Origin: an uncultured Prevotellaceae bacterium
GTDB taxonomy: Bacteria; Bacteroidota; Bacteroidia; Bacteroidales; Bacteroidaceae
Direction: 5' to 3'
Assembly: GCA_902769705.1 (NCBI GenBank)
Contig: CACXPX010000024.1
Coordinates: 1-50,099, forward strand
DNA length: 50,099 nt
Part shown: positions 30,485 to 38,826 of the stretch, piece after piece
Layout: each line of letters opens with the position of its first letter
Position numbering within the stretch: position 1 is the stretch's first letter
Position numbers and translations under genes: made by a program
The notes under the pieces: generated by a model
What the model was told of the DNA's origin: nothing
The model's input: the letters and a program-made list of their open reading frames with translations, nothing else
Databases searched by the model: none

Positions 30485-32899
30485 TCACTTCAACGTTTCC
30501 AGCAACGCGTTCTTCTCGATTTTCCAATCTTTGCGCTTTGACAACTCACAATCCTTTCCCTTGAACATTTGGGAAGCCTTGCGGTCGCCTTTCAGTTGCC
30601 AGTTCAACCAAGCAAGTGCCACCACCGAGAACTCACCACCATGAGGCTGGGCATAAGTGCCGCCATGACCGACTGGGAAGTTCGTGGCACAAGCGGGTAC
30701 ATGACTGATACGATGGAAGTCGTCCATACCGTTTTCGTAGGCAATATCGGTTTCGCCGCCTAGAATGTAAATAATCGATGAATGAATCTCCTCCAGCTTC
30801 GACTTCGGGGGCATCGGCATTCCACCGACAGCAGAGCTTGCATTCTCGCTGTTGAACAGTCCACTATTACAAACCATCAGCGTCTTGATACGTGGGTCAG
30901 CACAGTTGTATAGCGTTTGAAGACCTCCGCACGACATACCTGCGACTGCGATGTTTTTCACGTCAATCTTCCCATAATAAGGCGAATTCTTGTCTGCGTT
31001 CTGCGCTTGTACCCAATCCATCGACTCAATCTGCTGTTGCGTTGTAGACATCGGTCCGCGATAAGGTTTTCCATCAATGGGAATGAAACCCGTAGCCACC
31101 ACGATATAGCCATGCGAGGCTATTTCGTTTAGGAACTTATAGTGTTCCCACGGCGAGTTTGTGCATGCACCGTTTCCCCATACGAGTACGGGCAGCGGAT
31201 TTTTCTTGTTGAACTTAGAGAGGTCCTTAGGTACAAAGATGGTGTGCTCCTTCAGCGTCGGTTCCTCTTTCATAATAGCTTTATAGGGGCCTGTTCCTCC
31301 GTCTTCCACTACCTGTGAGGCAGGGTTGCGCATGCGTTCTGTTTCCTCGCGTTTAGCTTTATAGAAACGGTCGACGAAATCCACTTGCTCACGGTTTGGA
31401 CGCATAATGAGCGAGGCACCATTACTGAACTGCATCGTTGTGGCCTTCGAATCGTCGAACGTCGGCCAATAAGGCAGTCCCTTGCCGTTGGGATTTCCGT
31501 TCTTGGCGAAGTTTATCCAATACTGCTGTATGATTTCGGCTAATGCTGCCTCAGCAGGATATTTGTCGGGTTGTGTCAGGAACTCGCCGTTCAAGTAGAG
31601 GATGTCATCGGCATGAGCCACCCCCTTGCGCCTTTTGTCATTAGAGAAGCTGCGCTCCGATGGCTGGGCCAGATAGGCGGCATAGGCAGAACTCTTGCCC
31701 GTCTTCGACTGCAAGTTTACCCACGCATATGACGGCCACGCGAAGCCCATGTCGCGGAAGGCATCACCGTTGCCGTGCCAAGCCTCATCATCAGTATTGC
31801 CAGGATAGACCTTCAGGGCTTCTTCTGCCATGGAACCAAAGACAGCACGTGCTTGCTGCTGATAGCTCTCGGCCTTGATGTTGGGTGGACTGAACAGCGC
31901 ACCCTCGTCAGAGTTCGTCATCACAATTACAGGCACGTCGTTGTATTCGCCACGCTCATAGAGGCGGTAGAGGTCGTCGGTAATCACATAGCCGTCAACG
32001 CATGGCCAGAAACCGCCGAAACCTACGTCATTTCCACAGAGCGACATGGCATCCATCTTGCGCAGGTCCTTAATCGACTTCTTCTTCAGGTGTTTCTGAA
32101 AGGCCATTCCCTGCAGTTCGGCACCCTTCTGAGAGGCGCCCACGGCCATGCTACGTGCCTGGTCACTCCACGGGGCAAACGAGCCGCCGCTCTGGCTGAT
32201 GCAGCGATGGAACAGTCCCTTGGCCAAAGGAGAGGCGCAGAGGATACTGCAGCTGATAGCGCCAGCCGACTCACCGAAGATGGTCACATTATTCGGGTCG
32301 CCACCAAAGTTTGCAATGTTGCGCTGCACCCATTGCAAGGCGAAGATTTGGTCCAGCAAACCATAGTTACCCGAGTGGCCATCCTTCGATTCCTTCGTCA
32401 GTTCGGGATGAGCCATAAAGCCAAGTGCTCCCGTGCGGTATTCCACACTGACAATCACCACACCACGCATAGCGAGATGTTTCCAAAGGTCGCCACCGTA
32501 CCATTCGGTTTGGAAACCGCCACCGTGAATCCACACCATCACAGGCAAATGGTCGCTCGTTGATTTGGCGGGAGTGGCAATGCCGAGATAGAGACAATCC
32601 TCATTCATCATGTCAGCCGTACGGCCAGGACGTGTGGGCTGAGGAGGCCAAGGGCCGAACTTGTCGCAAAGTCTTACTCCTTGCCACGACTTTGCCGGCT
32701 GGGGAGCCTTCCAGCGCAAGTCACCCACTGGTGGAGCAGCATAGGGGATAGCCTTGTAGACGGCTAAATTGGTTTCTTCGGCAACGCCTTCCACATCGCC
32801 CGTCTCCACATGAGTTTTCAGTAAAGGCTGCCCTTGCGCGGTGGCAACCGTTCCCAGCAGCATTACGACCACCGAGAAAAGGATTTTCAATGTTTTCAT
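30485..32899 (-). CDS. Secreted double esterase: type B carboxylesterase fused to an alpha/beta hydrolase
   Basis: An 804-aa exported protein (signal peptide 1-23). Residues about 25-510 are a type B carboxylesterase: NEDCLYLGIATP, the oxyanion hole HGGGFQ and the nucleophile FGESAGA at about Ser210. Residues about 555-790 are a second alpha/beta hydrolase: PVLVWGNGACTNSPWEHYKFL, a nucleophile in GMSCGG (about 653), and a late His in VGHGGTYAQPHGGE. Family lengths for either domain alone are about 500 and 280. Likely targets are acetyl or feruloyl esters on plant polysaccharides in the periplasm; this is inference. It is a single gene. Confidence 0.85.
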   Translation of the reverse strand: MKTLKILFSVVVMLLGTVATAQGQPLLKTHVETGDVEGVAEETNLAVYKAIPYAAPPVGDLRWKAPQPAKSWQGVRLCDKFGPWPPQPTRPGRTADMMNEDCLYLGIATPAKSTSDHLPVMVWIHGGGFQTEWYGGDLWKHLAMRGVVIVSVEYRTGALGFMAHPELTKESKDGHSGNYGLLDQIFALQWVQRNIANFGGDPNNVTIFGESAGAISCSILCASPLAKGLFHRCISQSGGSFAPWSDQARSMAVGASQKGAELQGMAFQKHLKKKSIKDLRKMDAMSLCGNDVGFGGFWPCVDGYVITDDLYRLYERGEYNDVPVIVMTNSDEGALFSPPNIKAESYQQQARAVFGSMAEEALKVYPGNTDDEAWHGNGDAFRDMGFAWPSYAWVNLQSKTGKSSAYAAYLAQPSERSFSNDKRRKGVAHADDILYLNGEFLTQPDKYPAEAALAEIIQQYWINFAKNGNPNGKGLPYWPTFDDSKATTMQFSNGASLIMRPNREQVDFVDRFYKAKREETERMRNPASQVVEDGGTGPYKAIMKEEPTLKEHTIFVPKDLSKFNKKNPLPVLVWGNGACTNSPWEHYKFLNEIASHGYIVVATGFIPIDGKPYRGPMSTTQQQIESMDWVQAQNADKNSPYYGKIDVKNIAVAGMSCGGLQTLYNCADPRIKTLMVCNSGLFNSENASSAVGGMPMPPKSKLEEIHSSIIYILGGETDIAYENGMDDFHRISHVPACATNFPVGHGGTYAQPHGGEFSVVALAWLNWQLKGDRKASQMFKGKDCELSKRKDWKIEKNALLETLK

Positions 32900-33035
32900 T
32901 TTTATTTCGGTTTATATGAGTTCATTTCAAAAGAAGTCTCAAATAGGTTCTGAATCTATTCCCCTCCCGCAGTTATATGGCTCGGTTTGCATCGATTAAA
33001 AAAGATGAAACAGAGGGTGCGAAGGAATTTGTTTC

Positions 33036-33536
33036 TTAACAGCAATTCGTCAACGGATTGTCGCACAGCCATTCTCTTTCAATCCATCCTTCGTGCTTCC
33101 CCACTTTCACCTTCACCCAGTCGCCTTTGATGTCCATAGGATGCAACACCAATTCCTCCGTGAACGAATATACCACAGTCGCCTTGTCCGAAGGACTCTT
33201 GCGCAACGAGAGACGCTGACCACCATAGTTGCGGGTTCCAACGCCTAACACAGACCCATGTATCCAATAGCCAGTCTTAGAAGGCTTGAACTGCGGTTCG
33301 TCAGCCTCAGGAGCCGATATGGAGCCTACTTGTACGCGCCACCAACCGTTCTGCGGTGTCTCCACAATCAACGACCATGCATTGTCTTTGGGCAGTTTCC
33401 CCACTATGGCGCCCTTCGGTGCATTGCGCACATTCGTATCACCATTTGCGTCGCTGACAAAAACGCCCAACACCTGTGCATTGCCGGCCAACACGCAGCC
33501 GACTAGCATCACGATTGCCAAAAAAGTCTTTTTCAT
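33036..33536 (-). CDS. Secreted SH3-like domain protein
   Basis: A 166-aa exported protein with signal peptide MKKTFLAIVMLVGCVLAGNAQ. Two SH3b-like segments follow: DANGDTNVRNAPKGAIVGKLPKD ... GWWRVQVGSI and LSLRKSPSDKATVVYSF ... GDWVKVKVGKHEGWIEREWLC. Bacterial SH3 domains usually bind peptidoglycan. The start at 33536 is chosen because it begins the signal peptide; upstream in-frame sequence crosses the probable promoter (TATCTTTG at 33605-33598). It is followed by CDNPLTNCC, which may form disulfides. Confidence 0.8.
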   Translation of the reverse strand: MKKTFLAIVMLVGCVLAGNAQVLGVFVSDANGDTNVRNAPKGAIVGKLPKDNAWSLIVETPQNGWWRVQVGSISAPEADEPQFKPSKTGYWIHGSVLGVGTRNYGGQRLSLRKSPSDKATVVYSFTEELVLHPMDIKGDWVKVKVGKHEGWIEREWLCDNPLTNCC

Positions 33537-33715
33537 ATTCGGTTTATATATGTTTAGGTAATAGAAAGCAGATTTGTCTCCACTCCTTTTTCTTTTGCAA
33601 AGATAAAATAAAAAAATGAGAAAGAAAAGAGTAATGACAAAAAATAACGGCAACTATATACTAGTTGGCTCTACGCCTTTTGACAAATACGGAGTCTTTG
33701 ACCATATAACGAATG

Positions 33716-33742
33716 AAAAGCCACGATTTTGTCGTGGCTTTT
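33716..33742 (-). terminator. Terminator after the acidic protein gene
   Basis: AAAAGCCACGA (33716-33726) pairs perfectly with TCGTGGCTTTT (33732-33742). It lies 60 nt downstream of the minus-strand gene ending at 33802. Confidence 0.7.
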
Positions 33743-33801
33743 CCCTTATTATAGGATGATGCAGCCATTTCTGACCGCATTGTTCACTTTATCATAGCCG
33801 T

Positions 33802-34392
33802 TCATTCCTCCATTGCTTTTTTGACAACTCCAGCAGGAATTTCGACAGTATACGACACGTTGTCAAGTTCCAAATCAGCATTCATCCGTTGGTAGAAGAA
33901 ATCTTTCACATCGTCGTCGCTAAGGCTGTGCACATAGTCGTCCAACCATTCATAAAAGGCATCGGACTTAGCCTCATCGATTTGATCTTCGAATGATTCA
34001 GGGTCTTCTTTATAGTCCTCCAGTTCATCTTCATCAAAAAATTCTTCAGGTTTGAAGTCAAAAGAAAAACCGAGATTCTTTTCGCAATAATCCATCAGTT
34101 GGTCCGCATCGTACTCGAAATAGCTGCTCTCATAGCCTTCCCAAAGCCAATGAAGTTCTTCTGCATCGTAGGCCATACTGCGGTAGGCGTCATCTAATTT
34201 TTCGTATAGTTGAGGATGTGACTCTTCTATGCCCAATTCCTCCACATCGGTAGTGTCATTCTCGCGGATGAGTTTCACTAGAATGTCCACTTCTTCGTCA
34301 GAGAGTTCCACAGCGCTCTCTCCATTTACCGTAACAGCTCCAGAATGGGATATTCCGAGAAATTGCTCACTTTCAATGCTGTATAATGCCAT
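33802..34392 (-). CDS. Unknown highly acidic 196-aa protein
   Basis: I do not recognise a family. The protein is very rich in Asp and Glu (for example EEFFDEDELEDYKEDPESFEDQ in two adjoining helices) and in Tyr and Trp, with no signal peptide. A VELSDEEVDILVKLIRENDTTDVEELGIEESHPQLYEKLDDAYR stretch suggests helical packing. It could be a DNA- or RNA-polymerase-mimicking protein, but charge alone does not prove this. It follows the sigma-factor gene by 74 nt on the same strand. Confidence 0.6.
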   Translation of the reverse strand: MALYSIESEQFLGISHSGAVTVNGESAVELSDEEVDILVKLIRENDTTDVEELGIEESHPQLYEKLDDAYRSMAYDAEELHWLWEGYESSYFEYDADQLMDYCEKNLGFSFDFKPEEFFDEDELEDYKEDPESFEDQIDEAKSDAFYEWLDDYVHSLSDDDVKDFFYQRMNADLELDNVSYTVEIPAGVVKKAMEE

Positions 34393-34466
34393 ATTCGTTT
34401 GTTTTAAGTTATAGGTTAATCAATTATATCTAATATCGTCAGTTTTCTATTCATTTAATAGTTGTG

Positions 34467-35150
34467 TTATGCAGCCGAACTGAGGACATTTCTGCCCACA
34501 GTTCGCACCACATCCAAAAACCAGTCCATTTGTTTGCGCGTCAAGTGATATTTTTTCGCAAAGTCACTGTTAGCGTATCCTCTCTCCCTCATGTCCGCAT
34601 AGTCTGCGAGCAGATGGGGGGTGGGGAGTTTCTTTTCCACACCCTTTTGAATGGTTCTTAGCAGAGTGTCGTGTCGCAATTGCCAATCAGGAGCATATCC
34701 TTCAGCTGCAAGCAGAAAGTCGGCCCTAGTTGATTTGACATCCTCATCGCCAAATATCGCTTCGTCCAATGACTCGCAGTTGTGTTTGATGTAGTTGTTG
34801 GCCTCCTTTCTGATTTCGTTCTCGATGTAACTTTCGGCATATGTGAGGAACCTAACCCCACGCTCGCCGTCGAATTTGTCAGCCGCTTTAATCAATCCTT
34901 CACAGCCAGCCATCATTAAGTCTTCCATGGCCACCCCCGAGTACGTATATTGCTTTGCCACACTCACCACAAAACGTTGGTTGGCCTCCACGAGTCTGTT
35001 GCGCGCTTTAGTGTCTCCATTCTTCATTTGTTCCCATAGCCGATATTCCTCCTCGGTAGCGAGGGGGAACGTTTTGCTTACGTCTTTTAGATACATATCC
35101 ACACTTTTGTTACCGCGGTCGGTAAAAACGATACGCTTTTGTTTCTTCAT
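34467..35150 (-). CDS. Sigma-70-like factor with region 2 but no clear region 4
   Basis: A 227-aa protein. Residues about 15-35 look like sigma region 1.2 (VDMYLKDVSKTFPLATEEEYRLWEQM). Region 2 is well kept: ARNRLVEANQRFVVSVAKQYTYSGVAMEDLMMAGCEGLIKAADKFD, then GVRFLTYAESYIENEIRKEANNY, which binds the polymerase and -10 DNA. The C-terminal 90 residues do not match region 4; only a weak helix-turn-helix-like stretch, YANSDFAKKYHLTRKQMDWFLDVV, is visible. It could be an alternative sigma factor with altered -35 contact, or a decayed one. It lies 30 nt downstream of an unknown gene. Confidence 0.75.
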   Translation of the reverse strand: MKKQKRIVFTDRGNKSVDMYLKDVSKTFPLATEEEYRLWEQMKNGDTKARNRLVEANQRFVVSVAKQYTYSGVAMEDLMMAGCEGLIKAADKFDGERGVRFLTYAESYIENEIRKEANNYIKHNCESLDEAIFGDEDVKSTRADFLLAAEGYAPDWQLRHDTLLRTIQKGVEKKLPTPHLLADYADMRERGYANSDFAKKYHLTRKQMDWFLDVVRTVGRNVLSSAA

Positions 35151-35180
35151 CAGATTTCTCAGTTAAACAGGTTATTAGGA

Positions 35181-35741
35181 TTATAAGATAGTATTAGCAT
35201 TCGCCATAAGTAGCGATTCATCGATAGTTACACGTCCTCCGTTGGCAACAAACGGAATGGCGACACGCCCTAAAGTCCTCGGACTTCCAATCTCTAGTTC
35301 TTCTCCACCTATGCCAACGTTGCGAATGGCTTTGCGAGATTGCGCCACAGCTTGGCTCATGAAGTGGTCGAAGTCTTTCTCAATGCTCTCTAAAAGCTTT
35401 GTAGAATCCTTAAAGTACAACATACTGTACAATCTGCCCAGTACTTTACGTCCATTCGCTGCCAACTTATAGCGCTGATAGCCTTCTTTTTGCATTAGCG
35501 TATAGACATAAATCAATCGCGAGTAGCGGTCATTGAATTTCACTTTCTTCTCTTCGCCCTCCTCGTCAATAAGCACCACATCGTAGCGACACTTGGCGTT
35601 CTTGCGTTCGCAACGTCTCACTTCGATGGCAACTATATGGGCTTTAAGCGACTTGTCTTGCACCATATACTCTGTCAATCGAGTTTTCATTTCCTCAGTT
35701 GACATTCTGTCAATCATTTCTTCGATTCTCTTAAACTTCAA
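35181..35741 (-). CDS. Unknown 186-aa protein upstream of the sigma factor
   Basis: I do not recognise a family. It is basic in the first half (VRRCERKNAKCRYDVVLIDEEGEEKKVKFNDRYSRLIYVYTLM), which resembles a small regulatory domain, and ends in TIDESLLMANANTIL. There is no signal peptide or membrane segment. The 30-nt gap to the sigma-factor gene implies an operon, so it may modulate that factor. Upstream is a 1-kb gap with a small open frame and element C. Confidence 0.6.
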   Translation of the reverse strand: MKFKRIEEMIDRMSTEEMKTRLTEYMVQDKSLKAHIVAIEVRRCERKNAKCRYDVVLIDEEGEEKKVKFNDRYSRLIYVYTLMQKEGYQRYKLAANGRKVLGRLYSMLYFKDSTKLLESIEKDFDHFMSQAVAQSRKAIRNVGIGGEELEIGSPRTLGRVAIPFVANGGRVTIDESLLMANANTIL

Positions 35742-36055
35742 ATCTTCACCTTTCTTTATATATTATACTCTCGGAATATTCTCTGACTTCGTGTTTCTGC
35801 GATACGAAGCAAAGAGCTCAAATCATTTGTTTTTGAGTCCATTGCATAGATATAAAACAGGAACGGATTAGTTCTTCATTCATTAGTAACGTTTTGATTA
35901 TCAGCGTTTTGTGGTATTTTTCTTTTGTCAGGCGTTCTTTCTGCCAAGCCCAAAGTGTCCTTTTGGCAGAGATGGTTCTGCCATTATGTCAGTCGATTTC
36001 GGGGGAACAGTAAGTTAGCTATCCTTCATAGTGCCACCACGCCCTCTGCATATTG

Positions 36056-36193
36056 CTAGAAGTCCGTGCGGTAATAGTTCTGCAGTGTCAGCATTTTGTC
36101 ATACTGCACATGGTTATCCATAAGCCATAAGCGCTTTGCACAGGCTTTCAGTCTAATTTGCTCATTTCCGTTGAGATTGTATTGCATTGTCAT
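36056..36193 (-). CDS. Possible 45-aa small protein
   Basis: An ATG at 36193-36191 opens a 45-codon frame ending in TAG at 36058-36056. It begins MTMQYNLNGNEQIRLKACAK, then RLWLMDNHVQYDKMLTLQNY and YRTDF. Composition is protein-like (mixed charge, no low complexity), unlike the AT-rich flanks. It lies in the 35742-36773 gap. No family or ribosome site is recognised. Confidence 0.4.
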   Translation of the reverse strand: MTMQYNLNGNEQIRLKACAKRLWLMDNHVQYDKMLTLQNYYRTDF

Positions 36194-36445
36194 AAGGTTA
36201 ATCCGATTCAATATTAGCAAAAATAGTGCCAAACTTTCATACTTGTCTTCCTTTTCGTTTTTTTATTAAATAGTCTTTTCTGTGATTGTGCGGTCAAAAG
36301 TTTATCATTTGGTAGTTATTCGTGTTTATAAATGAAATCGGAATGCAAAGATATGAAAAAAAAATGAGAAAACCAAATTTTAAAGCCGTTTTTTTAAATT
36401 TATATGTATCAAAATCAAAAGGATTTTAGCCGTTCCTCCTTCTCT

Positions 36446-36736
36446 TTTTGCTGGCAGATTTGTCATTTGTGGCTTCTGACACCCTCAAAAGCCACATATG
36501 AGCGTGTCAAATGCCACAAGTGAGTCGCTCATTTGCCATATATGACACTCTCAAAAGCCACAAATGACAACCCTAAAGCATATCTTTTACAGGCTGAAAA
36601 GGTGTAAAGAAAACGGAAGCCGCTGATAGTGAGCGACTTCCGGAAATGCTCGTTTTTCGCATTTTTACCCATGAAAGAAAAATATTTTCAACCGAGGCTC
36701 TTCTCTTGAGGGTGAAATTCGGATTTTTTTTGACAA
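36446..36736 (+). repeat. Interspersed element copy C: 17+5 array plus conserved tail
   Basis: Five units begin at 36463, 36485, 36507, 36529 and 36551, each 17 bp with 5-bp spacers. They read TCATTTGTGGCTTCTGA, TCAAAAGCCACATATGA, TCAAATGCCACAAGTGA, TCATTTGCCATATATGA and TCAAAAGCCACAAATGA. CAACCCTAAAGCATA follows, then GTAAAGAAAACGGAAG (about 36604-36619), a hairpin GGAAG-CGCT...AGCG-CTTCC, and a tail ending TGAAATTCGGATT...TTGACAAA. The best-preserved copy. Confidence 0.8.
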
Positions 36737-36773
36737 ACTCGGGAATCCTCAATGCCTAGAACACTCCAGTTTG

Positions 36774-38558
36774 TCAGAAGCCGATTCGTTTGAAAGTATG
36801 TCCGTTGTTGAGTATCTCAGTTTGACAGTAACTCTCGATGTCAGCAAAGGAGGCCGTCTTTCCAGAGAGAATATAGTCGATGGTGCGTTTGCGTGCAATG
36901 TTCTCGATTTGTCCGCCAGAGAAGTCATAACGCAAAGCGAGTTGTCGTGCTTCGTCCTCGCTGATGCCTTTCAGCATACTGTTCCATAGCTTCACTTTCA
37001 CATCGGTATTGGGTTTCTGGAATTCCACTTTGAACAAGAAGCGGCGCTCGAAGGCGTCATCGAGGTTGCAAGTGAGGTTGGTGGTAGCGATGAGAATGCC
37101 GTCGAGGTCTTCAATTTCTTGAAGAATGATGTTCTGCATAGCATTGTCCATTTTCTCTACGGAGGGATTGATGCCGCCAACGGTGGTTCGTTTGCCGAAG
37201 ATGGCGTCGGCCTCGTTGAAAAAGAGAATAGGCATAACGTCGCAACTCTTGCAGATCTGACGATAGCGTTGGAAGACGCCTTTGATGTTTTTCTCGCTTT
37301 CGCCGACATACTTGTCGCGCATACCAGCGATGTCGATTTGCATGATGTCGCGTCCGGTCTGGCGGGCGATTTGAAGGACGGTCTCTGTCTTTCCAGTGCC
37401 AGGTGCTCCATAGAACAGACAGGCAAATCCCTTGCGCATTCCTTCTTGCTCAAGTCGATTCTGGATGGAGGGCAGATTTTCTTGAGTGAGCAAATCGGTG
37501 AGGCGGGCAATCTGCTCTTGTTCAGTCATGTTGTAGTACATATCCTTCGCCTTAATGGTGGAATGCTTCTTCAAAATGCGGTCGAAGAACCTGTTTCGAC
37601 GGCACTTGGAACGTGAGGGGATATAGTCTGCCAAGAGAACCTCCTTGCAGCGGCGTGTGAGCATATATCTGTCGACGTCTGCAACACCGTCGTTGCACTT
37701 GTGCTCAAGAAATCCAGCCTCGATGAGGGGATGGGTGCCGTCTTGGAGTTTTTCGCGCATATCGTTAGCGTCAAAGTCACAAGGATAGAGTCGGTCAATG
37801 AGGTCGAAAGTGAGTCCTTCGTCGCTGGAACCCTCCCATTGTGCATAGTCGTAGACGGCAAGCAGAAGCAGCGAGCGCACGTGGATATCGTCGTCGAACG
37901 CAAGGGCATTCTGGCAGAGAGGAAGATGTGAGTTGGCCTTGCAGAGCATTTCCATCCACTCTTCGTCATCGCTGAACTCGTTTCGCAAGTCGTTGATACC
38001 GCGGTCGATACGTTGTTCCAACCTTTTCATAAACTCTTGGATGTCCAACCCATCGATTTTCTCGGGAACAAATGTTTTGTTGTGGCGCAAGGCTGTGACA
38101 ACACCTTGGACAAGTACGTATCCCTGATAACACCCTCCCAACTCATGAACGCCGCGATGAAGAATCCAACGCTTGGCTACAAGGTCGTCAACCTCGTCGG
38201 TATAGACCATAACGGAGAGGCGGCTACAATGCAAGAATTTGCCGACGCCTTTCCACGAAAGAGCCTCGCCAGCCTCGATGAGAATAGCGATAAAGACGAT
38301 TTGGAACTTGGTCAGACCAAGATTTTCTTGAAGGTAGGCGATGGGGTTCTTGACGCTTTCCCAGAAATTGTCACTCAACTGAGAGCCTCTTGCCTGGTTG
38401 AGCACGCGGTCCAATGCGGTGATGATGGTCCATGAGTCGGGCTCCTTTTCACTGTCTTCTGATTCTTCATCCAGCAAATCCTCAATGTCGAGATCGTCAT
38501 TGAGGTCGTTGTTGAACTGATTGCGAAATGATTTCATTGTTTTTCTCGGCTTGCTCAT
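36774..38558 (-). CDS. AAA+ ATPase without protease domain
   Basis: A 594-aa protein. The first 45 residues are acidic and low in complexity. Residues about 50-350 are helical with no recognised domain, and about 350-594 are a classic AAA+ core: Walker A YGAPGTGKTE (about 385), Walker B ILFFNEADAIF, sensor 1 IATTN, arginine finger FERRF, and the FSGGQIENIARKR sensor 2. Walker B has Asn-Glu rather than Asp-Glu, as in several bacterial CDC48-like ATPases. No zinc protease motif follows, so it is probably an unfoldase or remodeller. Single gene; substrate unknown. Confidence 0.8.
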   Translation of the reverse strand: MSKPRKTMKSFRNQFNNDLNDDLDIEDLLDEESEDSEKEPDSWTIITALDRVLNQARGSQLSDNFWESVKNPIAYLQENLGLTKFQIVFIAILIEAGEALSWKGVGKFLHCSRLSVMVYTDEVDDLVAKRWILHRGVHELGGCYQGYVLVQGVVTALRHNKTFVPEKIDGLDIQEFMKRLEQRIDRGINDLRNEFSDDEEWMEMLCKANSHLPLCQNALAFDDDIHVRSLLLLAVYDYAQWEGSSDEGLTFDLIDRLYPCDFDANDMREKLQDGTHPLIEAGFLEHKCNDGVADVDRYMLTRRCKEVLLADYIPSRSKCRRNRFFDRILKKHSTIKAKDMYYNMTEQEQIARLTDLLTQENLPSIQNRLEQEGMRKGFACLFYGAPGTGKTETVLQIARQTGRDIMQIDIAGMRDKYVGESEKNIKGVFQRYRQICKSCDVMPILFFNEADAIFGKRTTVGGINPSVEKMDNAMQNIILQEIEDLDGILIATTNLTCNLDDAFERRFLFKVEFQKPNTDVKVKLWNSMLKGISEDEARQLALRYDFSGGQIENIARKRTIDYILSGKTASFADIESYCQTEILNNGHTFKRIGF

Positions 38559-38604
38559 ATAATTCCTTTATTTTTTTGTGTTTGGTATATTGATGAATTC
38601 GTTG

Positions 38605-38612
38605 CAAAGATA
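38605..38612 (-). promoter_or_regulatory. -7 element for the AAA+ gene
   Basis: TATCTTTG on the minus strand, 46 nt upstream of the start at 38558; no clear -33. Confidence 0.5.
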
Positions 38613-38775
38613 AGGTTTTGATTTATCAGCGATTGAGATTTTCATACATATAAAAACATATTTCTTTTTCTAGAATGCACAAAGTGTCTTACTTTGAGTC
38701 CCATTATAAAGAAGGTATATAAAGGAAAACTATAACAAATGGTGGTGGTAGAAGGCATAAAAAACAGTCCGCTGT

Positions 38776-38807
38776 TTTGCCGAATCAAAAGAATTTATGT
38801 ACTTTTG
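38776..38807 (+). promoter_or_regulatory. Promoter of the RluA-type gene
   Basis: TTTG (38776-38779), 20 bp, TACTTTTG (38800-38807), 19 nt before the start codon. Confidence 0.7.
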
Positions 38808-38826
38808 TCATCACAAATAAAGAAGA

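Noticed and set aside
36774-36806. The AAA+ ATPase ends in TFKRIGF and TlpA paralogue 2 contains the same seven residues
   Set aside because: Flanking protein and DNA contexts differ; seven residues of common amino acids do not show homology.
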